NCBI GenBank assembly: GCA_040752295.1
Contig: JBFMFE010000177.1
Location: 1 to 23,242 of the forward strand
DNA length: 23,242 nucleotides
Source: JBFMFE01 sp040752295
GTDB lineage: Bacteria > UBP15 > UBA6099 > JBFMBQ01
Direction of reading: 5' to 3'
The translations under genes and the position numbers were made by a program. Positions 1-7,937 of the stretch are shown here, piece after piece; the stretch's first letter is position 1; every line of letters begins with the position of its first letter. The notes under the pieces are model-generated. The model saw only the letters and a list, made by a program, of their open reading frames with translations. It ran no database searches and was not told where the DNA came from.

Positions 1-831
1 AAAATCGTGCCCGGGCTGCGTAAACTCGAACCGCCGACCGAACAGTGTCACGACGCCTCCGTCGCCCCGAACGCTCTCCACGACCCCCGGAACGAAATTC
101 ACCCTGCCGAAAAAACCCGCCACAAACCGCGTTCCGGGACGCTCGTAAATCTCGCGCGGCGCGCCGACCTGCTCCACCCTTCCGCGGTTCATCACGACGA
201 TACTGTCCGAAATGCACACCGCCTCCTCCTGGTCGTGCGTCACGTACACGCTCGTGATCCCCACTTTCCTCTGAATCCGCCTGATCTCATCCCTCATCTG
301 GACCCGGAGCTTCGCGTCGAGGTTCGACAGCGGCTCGTCAAAGAGCAGGACCGCCGGTTCGTTCACCAGCGCCCGCGCCAGCGCGACGCGCTGCTGCTGC
401 CCGCCCGACAACTGCCCCGGGTGCCGGTCTTCCATACCCTCAAGCCCCACCACTTTCACCATCGCCCCCACCCTGCGCCCCACCTCGGCGCGGGGCATCC
501 TCCTGACCCTCAGCCCGTACGCCACGTTGTTGTATATCGTCAAATGGGGAAAGAGGGCATAGCTTTGAAACACCATCGAAGTGTCCCGCGCGTTCGGCGG
601 ACGGATTCCCATGTTGCGCCCGTTTATGAATATATCGCCTCTGGTCTGCACCTCAAAACCGCCGATCATCCTCAGTATCGTCGTCTTACCGCACCCCGAC
701 GGCCCGAGGAGCGTGACCATCTCGCCTTTCTCCACGACGAAGGAGACGTCTTCCGCCGCCACGACCCTCTTTCCGGCAGGATCAACGAATTCCTTCGCGA
801 CGCCCCGCAGTTCCACGCCCGGTTCGCCCAC
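1..831 (-). CDS. ABC transporter ATP-binding protein, PotA/FbpC/UgpC-like (3' end cut by window edge)
   Basis: This is the ATPase subunit of an importer of the polyamine/iron/sugar-phosphate class; the substrate cannot be told from the sequence. The visible 277 residues contain Walker A GPSGCGKT (43-50), signature SGGQQQR (near 142), Walker B LLFDEP (near 161) and the switch His in YVTHDQEEA (near 197). The C-terminal regulatory domain runs off the left edge. I chose the GTG at 831 because GGAGGG lies 9 bases upstream and the protein then starts just before the VELRGVAKEF strand usual for the family; the next ATG (720) would remove that strand. The gene lies 63 bases after the epimerase stop and in the same reading frame, so the two are probably co-transcribed. 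The permease and binding-protein genes are not in view. Family assignment is firm, substrate unknown. Confidence 0.9.
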   Translation of the reverse strand, partial: MGEPGVELRGVAKEFVDPAGKRVVAAEDVSFVVEKGEMVTLLGPSGCGKTTILRMIGGFEVQTRGDIFINGRNMGIRPPNARDTSMVFQSYALFPHLTIYNNVAYGLRVRRMPRAEVGRRVGAMVKVVGLEGMEDRHPGQLSGGQQQRVALARALVNEPAVLLFDEPLSNLDAKLRVQMRDEIRRIQRKVGITSVYVTHDQEEAVCISDSIVVMNRGRVEQVGAPREIYERPGTRFVAGFFGRVNFVPGVVESVRGDGGVVTLFGRRFEFTQPGHDF

Positions 832-894
832 CGCTCCGCGCCCTCCGTTCGAAAACGTCTCCGCCCGGCGCCGCGCCCCACAGGCGCGCGGGAT

Positions 895-2073
895 TCACAA
901 CCTGGAAACTATCTTCATCCACAATTCGCTCACGCTGAGGTAATTGTTCTTCCTGTACCAGTCTATCGTCTCCCTCAACCCGGGGAGGGAATCGGGATAG
1001 AGAAACTCGTAACCGAGGCTGCGCAGTTTCTCGTTGCTGAAGGAATAATCGGCTTTCAGGTAATAGACCATGTCCTTTTCAACGATGGGCCGCCCGCCCA
1101 CTATCCTCGCTATGCTCCGCGACACGTCCGCCACCTGGTTGCCGACAACGTACAGCACGTCCCTCGGAATGAAAGTGGGAATGACCTTCACCCCCATGAG
1201 CGGGCAGATGTACTTCATAACCTCCCTCACCGTGTAATCCGAACAGTCCACCACGTTGTACGCTTCCCCTGCGGCTTCCTCCCTGGTCGAGAGAAAAATC
1301 GCCGCGTTCGCGACGTCCCTCACGTGCACGCTCACGAAGGCGTTGTTCAGGTTCACCGGAAACGGCAGTATGGGAAACTTCGCTATGAGAAACAGTATCG
1401 TCGCCACTCCATAGGTGTTCCTCGGTCCGTAAACCGGTCCCGGACGCACCACGGTCACGGGCAGTCCCCTCTCGCAGTATTCCATCCCGACCTCTTCCTG
1501 CATCCACTTCGATTTCTCGTAGTTCGTGCCGGGACGCTTGGGGTTCTCCTCGCGAACGGGCAGTTCGTCCGGCTCGGGCCACCCGTAGACCGACACGGTG
1601 CTGTAGAGCACGAAACGGCGAACCTTCCGCCGAAGCGCGATCTCGCACATGTTGCGCATTCCCTCCACGTTCACCTTCTCGCACAGCTCCCAGGGCGCCT
1701 CGTAATCGAACACCGCGGCAGGATGAAAAACGTACCCGGGACGCTCCCGGAAAAGCGGCTCGAGCGTCTCCGGTCTCGTGACGTCCGCCGGCATGAACTT
1801 CGCCCTGGGGTTCACGTACCTGCGGTCCGCGGATTCAAGGTCGGTGGCTATCACACGGTACCCCTTCTCCACGAGCAGGTCCACGGTGTGCGAACCGGCA
1901 AAGCCGCATGCGCCCGTCACAAGCGCCGAAGGCGTACGCCGGCGCCGGCGAGCGCCGGGCGCCTTCCGGGCGCCCGCTCTCTTTCCGCCGCCGCGCCCAC
2001 CCCGCGCCGCGGACGCGGGTTTCCTTCCGCCGCCCCGTTTCCTTGTCCCGCCCCTCGCTTTTTTCGCAGCCAT
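895..2073 (-). CDS. NAD(P)-dependent epimerase/dehydratase (extended SDR) with basic N-terminal tail
   Basis: This is an extended short-chain dehydrogenase/reductase of 392 residues. The Rossmann motif TGACGFAG is at 53-60, the catalytic Ser/Thr in LYSTVSVYG near 158, and the Tyr/Lys pair in YEKSK at 185/189. The family acts on nucleotide sugars or 3-beta-hydroxysteroid-like substrates; this member's substrate is not evident. About 46 residues precede the Rossmann fold. They hold 19 Lys/Arg, no acidic residue and otherwise mostly Ala and Gly, like histone H1 tails. The start is supported by GGAGGG four bases upstream of ATG and by a sigma70-like promoter at 2116-2144. A downstream start omitting the tail is possible but has no better ribosome site. 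It heads a two-gene unit with the ABC ATPase. Confidence 0.9.
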   Translation of the reverse strand: MAAKKARGGTRKRGGGRKPASAARGGRGGGKRAGARKAPGARRRRRTPSALVTGACGFAGSHTVDLLVEKGYRVIATDLESADRRYVNPRAKFMPADVTRPETLEPLFRERPGYVFHPAAVFDYEAPWELCEKVNVEGMRNMCEIALRRKVRRFVLYSTVSVYGWPEPDELPVREENPKRPGTNYEKSKWMQEEVGMEYCERGLPVTVVRPGPVYGPRNTYGVATILFLIAKFPILPFPVNLNNAFVSVHVRDVANAAIFLSTREEAAGEAYNVVDCSDYTVREVMKYICPLMGVKVIPTFIPRDVLYVVGNQVADVSRSIARIVGGRPIVEKDMVYYLKADYSFSNEKLRSLGYEFLYPDSLPGLRETIDWYRKNNYLSVSELWMKIVSRL

Positions 2074-2115
2074 GTATCCCTCCGTAAAACTCCTTTTTCA
2101 GCGTTCAGTGGGCGA

Positions 2116-2144
2116 ATTTTAGATTGTTTTAAAAACACCGTCAA
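2116..2144 (-). promoter_or_regulatory. sigma70-like promoter of the epimerase-ABC unit
   Basis: On the minus strand the -35 box TTGACG (2144-2139) is separated by 17 bases from the -10 box TAAAAT (2121-2116). Transcription would begin near 2109, leaving a leader of about 35 bases with GGAGGG before the ATG at 2073. Spacing and both boxes are close to consensus. Confidence 0.7.
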
Positions 2145-2172
2145 TTTCCGACAAACGGAAACGCACTATGCC

Positions 2173-2198
2173 CGCGAAAAACCGGTGTTTTTTTCGCG
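2173..2198. repeat. 9-bp perfect inverted repeat between GH36 and epimerase genes
   Basis: CGCGAAAAA (2173-2181) and TTTTTCGCG (2190-2198) flank an 8-base loop, just past the stop codon of the GH36 gene. The stem contains the A/T runs, so it is not a classical intrinsic terminator, but its position suggests a transcription end or mRNA 3' stabiliser. Confidence 0.4.
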
Positions 2199-2212
2199 TG
2201 GAGCGTGACGCC

Positions 2213-4564
2213 TTAAAACTCGATCAGTACCTCGGCGCCGTCCTCGACGTCTAAACTGAGCGAATAAAGTCCCCCGCGCCCCCTCTCGAGCGCCGCCTCG
2301 TGCGTACGGTTTATTACGCAGTGCACCGGGGTCATTCCCGCGGGAACGAAAAAGTAAAGATTCCCCGTGCGCTCTCCCGGTATGTCCAGCCTCACCCTCA
2401 GCCTCTTCCCGGCGCCGTCGTATTCGTGCTCCGTCACCTCGACGCCCCCCATGGTGAAATGGAACGTCGAAGCAATGAGGTGCGGCACGTCGCGCACCGG
2501 ACGCACCGCAAGGAGTTTCGCCTCGTGCGCACGAACCCTCCCGGCGGAAATCACGCGGCTCGCGACTCCGCAATATCTCTCGCGCCAGAAATCGAAGACG
2601 TGGTACCGCCCCTCCTCCGGAAGCCCGAGCCGGCGGACGCTTACCTCCATCTCGCGCGCGCTCCCCTCCCAGTTGATCATCCCCGCCACGACGCCGCCGC
2701 CATAGTCTCCCTCGGGCTTCAGCGCGAACAGCGACGGGGCGCCTCCCTCGAACATGTCCAGCGGCGTCGCGGAATAAGCAAGCGGCGGCGTGAATTTCTG
2801 CGCCAGCACGATGCTTTCCTGAGTCAGGCGCGCGAGATCGTCGCTTATGAGCAGCAATCCGCCCATGAGACCGATCACCGTCGCGTGCGTCAGTATCTCG
2901 TCGGAAGTCAGCCGCGTCCGCCGGAACCGCGTCATCAGCACGTCGGGGTCGCTCACCCACAATCTCCCGTTGGAAAAGTACCTGTGCGCGCTCACGTGCG
3001 CCGCGGGTCGCACGCCGGGACCCGCCCTGTACCCCACCGCCTTCGGAATCCAGTCCTCCCAGTTCGGCGAAGTGTCGCCGCTGATCCTCATCCCGTTCAC
3101 CAGCCCCACCGCCGCCATCTGCGGCGAACCGCAGCCTAAAATAAACTTCCCCTCGCCCGCGCCCGACCTCACCGCCTCAAGCCCACTCCGGAATGCCTCT
3201 GCCCGCGTCGCTTCCTCGTCGTGCCTCAACCCGTCCAGCGCGGCGTTGTATATGAAATCTATCTTGACGAAGTCGTAACCCCACTTACGGCACACGGTCT
3301 CGAATACCTCCCTCAGCCATCGCAAAACCTCGGGGTTCGTGGTGTCGAGCGGGTACGCGCTCCTCAAATTCCTCAGCCACAACCCGCCCCAGCGCAGCCT
3401 GTTCGCGTCCCTCCTCAAAAACCAGTCCCTGTGGCGGCGGAAAAGTTCGGAACTCGTCTCGGCGAAAAACGGCGCGAGCCACAGCCCGGCCTTGAACCCC
3501 GCATCGTGTATGCGCTCGGCAAGCCAGCCCATACCATGCGGAAACTTGTCGTTGGGAACCAGCCAGTCGCCGAGCGCCTTCTGGTACCCGTCGTCAATCT
3601 GGAAGTATTCGATGGGTAACTGCAGGCGCAGTTCCTTCGCCGCCTCGAGGTTCTTCAATATCTTCTCCTCGCTTATTTTCCAGTAGTAGTAATACCATGA
3701 GCACCATCCCACGGGCGGACGTTCCCAGCCGATCGCCTTCATCCTTGCAGCCGTCACGTCGGCGTATCCCTTCAGAAGTCCGTCGCAGCGCCCGGGGAGA
3801 GAATCGGCATCGTCCGCGGCATCGTACATAACGAGCAGTTCCTCGGACGCCAGTTCTCCACCCGGGCGCACGACTTTACCTTCACCGCGGCTCACGGCAC
3901 GGAGGTGGTGGAACCGGTCTCCACGCGTTTTGAAATCCACCTGGGAAAACTGCCTGTCCGCCGTGACGAACCCGGCGAGGAGACACCTGTTCGCCGCGGC
4001 GTCGCAGACGACCCCGAACCACTCGCCTGTGAAATGACCCCGCTCCTTCGAAGGACGCACCGCCGGATTATCCGTTGTGTCATGCAGTATCCGAAGTAAA
4101 GGCGGACTTACAACGTCGTCGCTCCTGCATACCCCGGTCCAGCTCCACGTCAGCATCCCGTGGCGGAGGAACCCGTAATCGTGCCTGCCTGCGCCGAAAA
4201 GCGTCCCCCCCCGCCTCCCATCAACCATCAGAGGGTAAAAATCCACCCCCCTCAGGTCCTTTTCGCCGCGATTCTCCACAACGAGCCTGATCGAGAAGCC
4301 GCCACGCTCCGGCGACGCGATAAACCTCACACTCAACCCGCTCTGCTCCCACCCGAAGCGCAACACCATCGCCCCGCCGTCCCTCGCAACTTCCCGCTCG
4401 ACCGCGTCCGTGGAATAAAACTCACGCGCGCCGCCGTAACATCCCACTCCGAACACTGCCCCCTTCAAAACCTCATCCCCCGTCTCAGAAACCACGTCGA
4501 AACCGCCGCCCTCCACGTCAAAATTCAGCGCCAGATTCCCCGACTCAAGTCTCTCCACACCCAT
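2213..4564 (-). CDS. glycoside hydrolase family 36 alpha-galactosidase-like enzyme
   Basis: A 783-residue protein of the GH36/melibiase clan. An N-terminal beta-sandwich region (about 1-270) is followed by the (beta/alpha)8 barrel, starting near GWCSWYYYYWK (286-296), and a C-terminal beta domain. The predicted nucleophile is Asp436 in DFVKIDFIY and the acid/base is Asp497 in RISGDTSPNW, both at the expected barrel positions. EYFQIDDGYQ (319-328) is the typical barrel strand before them. The family hydrolyses alpha-galactosides with retention. No signal peptide is visible, so it is probably cytoplasmic and acts on imported oligosaccharides. The ATG at 4564 has GGAGGTGA nine bases upstream. 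It lies 71 bases downstream of the enoyl-CoA hydratase, on the same strand, although the two activities have no obvious link. Exact glycan specificity is not determined. Confidence 0.9.
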   Translation of the reverse strand: MGVERLESGNLALNFDVEGGGFDVVSETGDEVLKGAVFGVGCYGGAREFYSTDAVEREVARDGGAMVLRFGWEQSGLSVRFIASPERGGFSIRLVVENRGEKDLRGVDFYPLMVDGRRGGTLFGAGRHDYGFLRHGMLTWSWTGVCRSDDVVSPPLLRILHDTTDNPAVRPSKERGHFTGEWFGVVCDAAANRCLLAGFVTADRQFSQVDFKTRGDRFHHLRAVSRGEGKVVRPGGELASEELLVMYDAADDADSLPGRCDGLLKGYADVTAARMKAIGWERPPVGWCSWYYYYWKISEEKILKNLEAAKELRLQLPIEYFQIDDGYQKALGDWLVPNDKFPHGMGWLAERIHDAGFKAGLWLAPFFAETSSELFRRHRDWFLRRDANRLRWGGLWLRNLRSAYPLDTTNPEVLRWLREVFETVCRKWGYDFVKIDFIYNAALDGLRHDEEATRAEAFRSGLEAVRSGAGEGKFILGCGSPQMAAVGLVNGMRISGDTSPNWEDWIPKAVGYRAGPGVRPAAHVSAHRYFSNGRLWVSDPDVLMTRFRRTRLTSDEILTHATVIGLMGGLLLISDDLARLTQESIVLAQKFTPPLAYSATPLDMFEGGAPSLFALKPEGDYGGGVVAGMINWEGSAREMEVSVRRLGLPEEGRYHVFDFWRERYCGVASRVISAGRVRAHEAKLLAVRPVRDVPHLIASTFHFTMGGVEVTEHEYDGAGKRLRVRLDIPGERTGNLYFFVPAGMTPVHCVINRTHEAALERGRGGLYSLSLDVEDGAEVLIEF

Positions 4565-4635
4565 AAATCCCGCTCACCTCCGCACAAAACCTCACCGGAA
4601 TTCGCTCTGGAAATACAACGGAAACCGCCCGCGGT

Positions 4636-5421
4636 TCACCTGTTCCTGAACACCGGCGGGCGCTTCTCAATGAAAGCCCTCGCTCCTTCCTTCTGATCTT
4701 CCGTATCGAAGAGCTTCGCCCACATCTCCTGCTCCAGCCTCAACGCCTGACCGAGGTGCAGCGAAAGCCCTTTGTTGATAACCTGCTTCGCCGTCTCAAC
4801 CGCTATGGGTCCCTTTCCGAGTATGGTGCCCGCCATCTCCAGCGCCGCGTCCACCGCCTCGCCCTCGGGCACAACCCGCTGAACCAGACCCGCCTCGAGC
4901 GCCTCGCGCGCCGAGAGAAACACACCCGTGAAGATCATCTCCTTCGCCTTCCCGGGTCCTATCAGCCTCGGGAGCCTCTGCGTCCCGCCTGCGCCGGGCA
5001 TGACCGCGAGGTTGACCTCGGGTTGACCTAATTTCGCGTTCTCCGCCGCAATCCTCACGTCGCAGCACATCGCCAGTTCAAGCCCCCCGCCGAGACAGAA
5101 ACCATTGACGGCGGCTATGACGGGCCTCGGGAACTCCTCTACCTTGCTGAACAGCTCATGCGTCCGCCTCGTCCGGTCAAGCGCCGAATCCCTGTCGAGT
5201 TCCGGAAACTCCTTTATGTCGGCGCCGGCGACGAACGCCCTCTCACCCCCGCCCGTTATTATCACGACGAACACTTCGTCTTTTCTCTCACCGAGTTCGT
5301 CGAACGCCTCGCCCAACTCCTTCTTCACCCCGTCGCTGAGCGGGTTCATCGGCGGGTTATCAATCGTCACAACGGCTATCCTCTCCTTTACCGTTTCCAT
5401 CCTGACGAATTCCCTGCCCAT
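4636..5421 (-). CDS. enoyl-CoA hydratase/isomerase (crotonase family)
   Basis: A 261-residue crotonase-fold enzyme, the normal length for the family. The CoA/oxyanion region is AFVAGADIKEF (62-72) and GFCLGGGLELAM (107-118). Both catalytic glutamates of true hydratases are present: Glu115 in GGLELAM and Glu135 in GQPEVNLAVMPGAGGTQRL, 20 residues apart as in rat mitochondrial hydratase. It should hydrate 2-enoyl-CoA to 3-hydroxyacyl-CoA. The open frame extends upstream to 5493, but AAAGGAGG lies six bases before the ATG at 5421, and family members start about here, so I use 5421. It follows the 3-hydroxyacyl-CoA dehydrogenase gene by 106 bases, which contain an inverted repeat. Together they cover two successive steps of fatty-acid oxidation or of crotonyl-CoA interconversion. 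Confidence 0.93.
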   Translation of the reverse strand: MGREFVRMETVKERIAVVTIDNPPMNPLSDGVKKELGEAFDELGERKDEVFVVIITGGGERAFVAGADIKEFPELDRDSALDRTRRTHELFSKVEEFPRPVIAAVNGFCLGGGLELAMCCDVRIAAENAKLGQPEVNLAVMPGAGGTQRLPRLIGPGKAKEMIFTGVFLSAREALEAGLVQRVVPEGEAVDAALEMAGTILGKGPIAVETAKQVINKGLSLHLGQALRLEQEMWAKLFDTEDQKEGARAFIEKRPPVFRNR

Positions 5422-5477
5422 TTTCCGCCTCCTTTCTCCCTGAAAAGGCTTCATGGTCAGGAAGAAAATTTTTTTTA

Positions 5478-5518
5478 CCGGCGCTCCCGGCATCCGCCGT
5501 CCTCATCCCGAGCGCCGG
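5478..5518. repeat. 9-bp GC-rich inverted repeat between dehydrogenase and hydratase genes
   Basis: CCGGCGCTC (5478-5486) and GAGCGCCGG (5510-5518) are perfectly complementary around a 23-base loop. In the minus-strand transcript the stem is followed by an A-run and then a short U-run (5477-5466), so it is a poor intrinsic terminator. An intercistronic stem-loop adjusting expression between the two genes is an alternative. Confidence 0.45.
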
Positions 5519-5527
5519 CTTCGAGGC

Positions 5528-6397
5528 TCACTTTCTTTTTCCATCCTCGTCGTATTCATACCAGCCCTTCCCCGCCTTCCTGCCGAGATGCCCCGCTCTT
5601 ACCTTCCTCTGCAGTATGACCGGAGGATGAAATTTAGGGTCCTTCGTCTCCTCGTAGATCGCCATCAGCGCCCCGTAAGTCACGTCCAGACCCACCATGT
5701 CCCCCGTCTCAAACGGTCCCATCGCCCTCCCGAACCCGAGCCGCATCCCCCTGTCAATATCCTCAGCCGTCGCCACGCCCATCTCGAGCATCCTCATCGC
5801 CTCCACGTTGCTCGGCATGTTTATCCTGTTAAGCAGAAAACCGGCTATGTCCCTGTTCACCGTTATCGCTTCCTTGCCCAGCGATTTCACGTAGTTTCTC
5901 GCGGTCTCGACCGTTTCATCGCTCGTTGACACCCCCCTCACGACCTCCACCACCTGCATCAACGGTACCGGGCTGAAAAAGTGCGTCCCGACCACCCTGT
6001 CCGGTCGCTTCGTGGCGGAAGCCATCTCGGTGACGGGAATAGCCGAGGTGTTGGTCGCAAGCACCGCCCGTTCCCTCACAACTCCATCGAGCTTCTCGAA
6101 CACCTGCTTTTTCAGATTTTTATCTTCAAACACCGCCTCCACAACGAAATCCACGTTTTCCGCCTCTTCAAACCTTGTTGTAGGCTTGATCCTCGAAAGA
6201 ATTTCCTCCCTGTTCCCTTCAACCTTACCCTTCTCAATCAATTTCCCGAGCGACCATGAAACGGCTTTTACCGCTTTCTCAAGTTGTTCTTCGGATACAT
6301 CAATCATGACAACGCTGTACCCAGACTGAGCGCTTACCTGAGAAATCCCCCCTCCCATCAATCCCGCTCCCACAACCGCAATTTTCTTGATGTCCAT
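5528..6397 (-). CDS. hbd: 3-hydroxybutyryl-CoA / 3-hydroxyacyl-CoA dehydrogenase
   Basis: A 289-residue single-function dehydrogenase that oxidises 3-hydroxyacyl-CoA to 3-oxoacyl-CoA with NAD(P), or the reverse in butyrate synthesis. The dinucleotide motif GAGLMG is at 10-15. The catalytic set is complete: Ser118 in NTSAIPV, His139 in GTHFFSPVPLM, Glu151 in VVEVV and Asn190 in GFLLNRI, with the spacing known for the family. The C-terminal helical domain ends with GRKAGKGWYEY. An ATG at 6406 is also in frame, but its only GGAG abuts it directly, whereas the ATG at 6397 has that GGAG nine bases upstream. The next gene upstream on this strand is the broken thiolase, which would have supplied the following or preceding step. 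Confidence 0.93.
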   Translation of the reverse strand: MDIKKIAVVGAGLMGGGISQVSAQSGYSVVMIDVSEEQLEKAVKAVSWSLGKLIEKGKVEGNREEILSRIKPTTRFEEAENVDFVVEAVFEDKNLKKQVFEKLDGVVRERAVLATNTSAIPVTEMASATKRPDRVVGTHFFSPVPLMQVVEVVRGVSTSDETVETARNYVKSLGKEAITVNRDIAGFLLNRINMPSNVEAMRMLEMGVATAEDIDRGMRLGFGRAMGPFETGDMVGLDVTYGALMAIYEETKDPKFHPPVILQRKVRAGHLGRKAGKGWYEYDEDGKRK

Positions 6398-6453
6398 TCT
6401 GTCCATCTCCTTTCCCCCTACGACTGAGACTCTTCATGATGCCTGATTAAACC

Positions 6454-6853
6454 TTAAGGCTCTAATTTGATTGTCATTGCTATCCCCTGCCCGCCACCCA
6501 TACGCACCGTCACAAGTCCAGTCTCCTTCTCACACTGCCTCATTTCGTACATCAGCTTCACCAGAAGTACCCCTCACCATGCCCGAGCCTGTATCCCCAC
6601 CACCTCGTACTACGCAACCGAATGTATTCTGCGCAACTCATGCTTTCTATTCCTCCCGCAGCCACCACATCCGACTCTTCAGCGTGTATCGCCTGCGCCA
6701 ACCGCCTTCAGACCGCCGCCGCACGCCTTACAGACGGTAAACATGGGTTTCTCTACCGGAATCCCCCCCATCATTATGATGAAATATTCCCCGTTCCCGA
6801 TGATTATATCACACCGCCTCGATTACAACACGACTACAAAAAGAACCCTGCAT
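6454..6853 (-). pseudogene. decayed acetyl-CoA acetyltransferase (thiolase) remnant
   Basis: No intact frame exists here, but thiolase pieces can be read in order on the minus strand. SRVVIEAV (N-terminal helix) is followed by a stop and frameshift, then DIIIGN. Next is GIPVEKPMFTVCKACGGGLK, which holds the acyl-accepting Cys region. After a one-base shift comes AQAIHAEESDVVAAGGIESM, then RWWGYRLGHGE. A deletion of roughly 200 or more codons joins this to VLLVKLMYEMRQCEKETGL and MGGGQGIAM, ending at TAA 6456-6454. An intact thiolase is about 390 codons; only about 130 remain. Its position directly upstream of the hydroxyacyl-CoA dehydrogenase suggests that it was once the first gene of a thiolase-dehydrogenase-hydratase operon. 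The reading is by eye against remembered thiolase motifs. Confidence 0.82.
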
Positions 6854-6868
6854 TCTGTGATCCCGTGT

Positions 6869-6874
6869 TATAAT
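6869..6874 (+). promoter_or_regulatory. -10 element (TATAAT) for the gene at 6885
   Basis: A perfect TATAAT ends 10 bases before the GTG start at 6885, so a transcript would start almost at the start codon (leaderless). No good -35 box is seen at 17 bases. The element lies just outside the upstream edge of the thiolase remnant. Confidence 0.5.
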
Positions 6875-6884
6875 AGTGCGAGCC

Positions 6885-7910
6885 GTGTCGAGAAAAAGCG
6901 GAAGGCATTCCGAAAAAAAACGCCGTGAAAAGCGCTTCAGGAAAGAGCAGCGAAGAAAGCTCAAGGCGGCGGAGGCACGTCGTGTCTCCCCGCCTCCGCC
7001 GATGACGGAAACGGTCTATCGCCCCGGTATAGCTGAGATGGACTTCGCGCTCCCCCGGGGGTTCCGTGTGGTCGGCCCCGCCCAGGCCGCGTATGAATAC
7101 TCAAAGCCTCTTCTCAAATTGGCGGAAGAGTACGATACGGACTTTCATAAAGCTTTAGAAATCGGACAACTGTTCTGGAATTATTCAGTCGCCCGCGCCG
7201 GCGATTCGCCGGAGGCGGCAAAGGTGAAAAAAATCATCGTTAAATCGCTGTCAAAATCAACAAAACTCGACAAACGCGAAGCCGAAGCATTCCTTAACGT
7301 TATGGCTGAACGTTATACCTTCCTTTTCCCGCCTGAAATGAAAGACCGCTTCGGACCTTTCTTCATGATCATGAGAAACGAGACTCCGGCGGAAGTCAAA
7401 CCTTTCGATTACTCGAAAATCCAGATCTCCGGCGACCCCGTACCGCCGCGCGACGGAGACATCGAAATGGTACGCAAGATAAACCAGCTCGACCGCCGGA
7501 AAGAGAGCTTCGAAGAATATGACGAATGGGAAAACCTTTTTCACGAACTGATCGAGCTCTGTCCCGAGAGGTTCAGCAAATGGCTCCAGGAGAAAAAAGC
7601 TTCCGACGAGATGTTTTTCTTCCCGCATTGCATTCATGTCTACATAAGCTTCATCTATGGATACATGCACGAGGACGTCGTAACGCTGAAGAGACTGCCG
7701 AAGATTTACGTGCGGGAATTTTTCGAAGACCATCTCCTGCGGAAGGAAAACGTTGAGCCGCAGGAATACACCAACTGGCCGCCCGCGCTCAAATACTTCT
7801 ACGTCTTTCTCCACGAAATGGACTATATCGAAGACCCGGGGCGTTACATTTCAAGGTTTGACGGCTTCGAGCGCCCGTTCCTGGCGCACCTTCAGAAGAG
7901 ATTCGGCTGA
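6885..7910 (+). CDS. hypothetical protein with basic N-terminus
   Basis: I do not recognise this 341-residue protein. It opens with about 33 residues dominated by Lys and Arg (RKSGRHSEKKRREKRFRK), then a Pro-rich stretch PPPPM. A soluble region follows, rich in aromatic and charged residues, with no membrane segment and no obvious enzyme motif (for example FRVVGPAQAAYEYSKPLL and FFFPHCIHVYISFIYGYMH). Base use is like that of the neighbours, so it looks resident. Start choice is uncertain: GTG at 6885 or GTG at 6876, neither with a Shine-Dalgarno sequence; the TATAAT at 6869-6874 favours a leaderless start at 6885. The ATG at 7002 also lacks a ribosome site. It is followed after 27 bases by a thioesterase gene on the same strand, so the pair may be co-transcribed. 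Confidence 0.75.
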   Translation: MSRKSGRHSEKKRREKRFRKEQRRKLKAAEARRVSPPPPMTETVYRPGIAEMDFALPRGFRVVGPAQAAYEYSKPLLKLAEEYDTDFHKALEIGQLFWNYSVARAGDSPEAAKVKKIIVKSLSKSTKLDKREAEAFLNVMAERYTFLFPPEMKDRFGPFFMIMRNETPAEVKPFDYSKIQISGDPVPPRDGDIEMVRKINQLDRRKESFEEYDEWENLFHELIELCPERFSKWLQEKKASDEMFFFPHCIHVYISFIYGYMHEDVVTLKRLPKIYVREFFEDHLLRKENVEPQEYTNWPPALKYFYVFLHEMDYIEDPGRYISRFDGFERPFLAHLQKRFG

Positions 7911-7937
7911 CCGCGCCGGCGGCACGTAAAAAGCGAC

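Noticed and set aside
7..2208. A 733-codon open frame on the plus strand over the first 2.2 kb
   Set aside because: It is the antisense shadow of the ABC ATPase and epimerase genes. Its translation is rich in His, Pro and Arg without any domain, while both minus-strand proteins have complete motifs.
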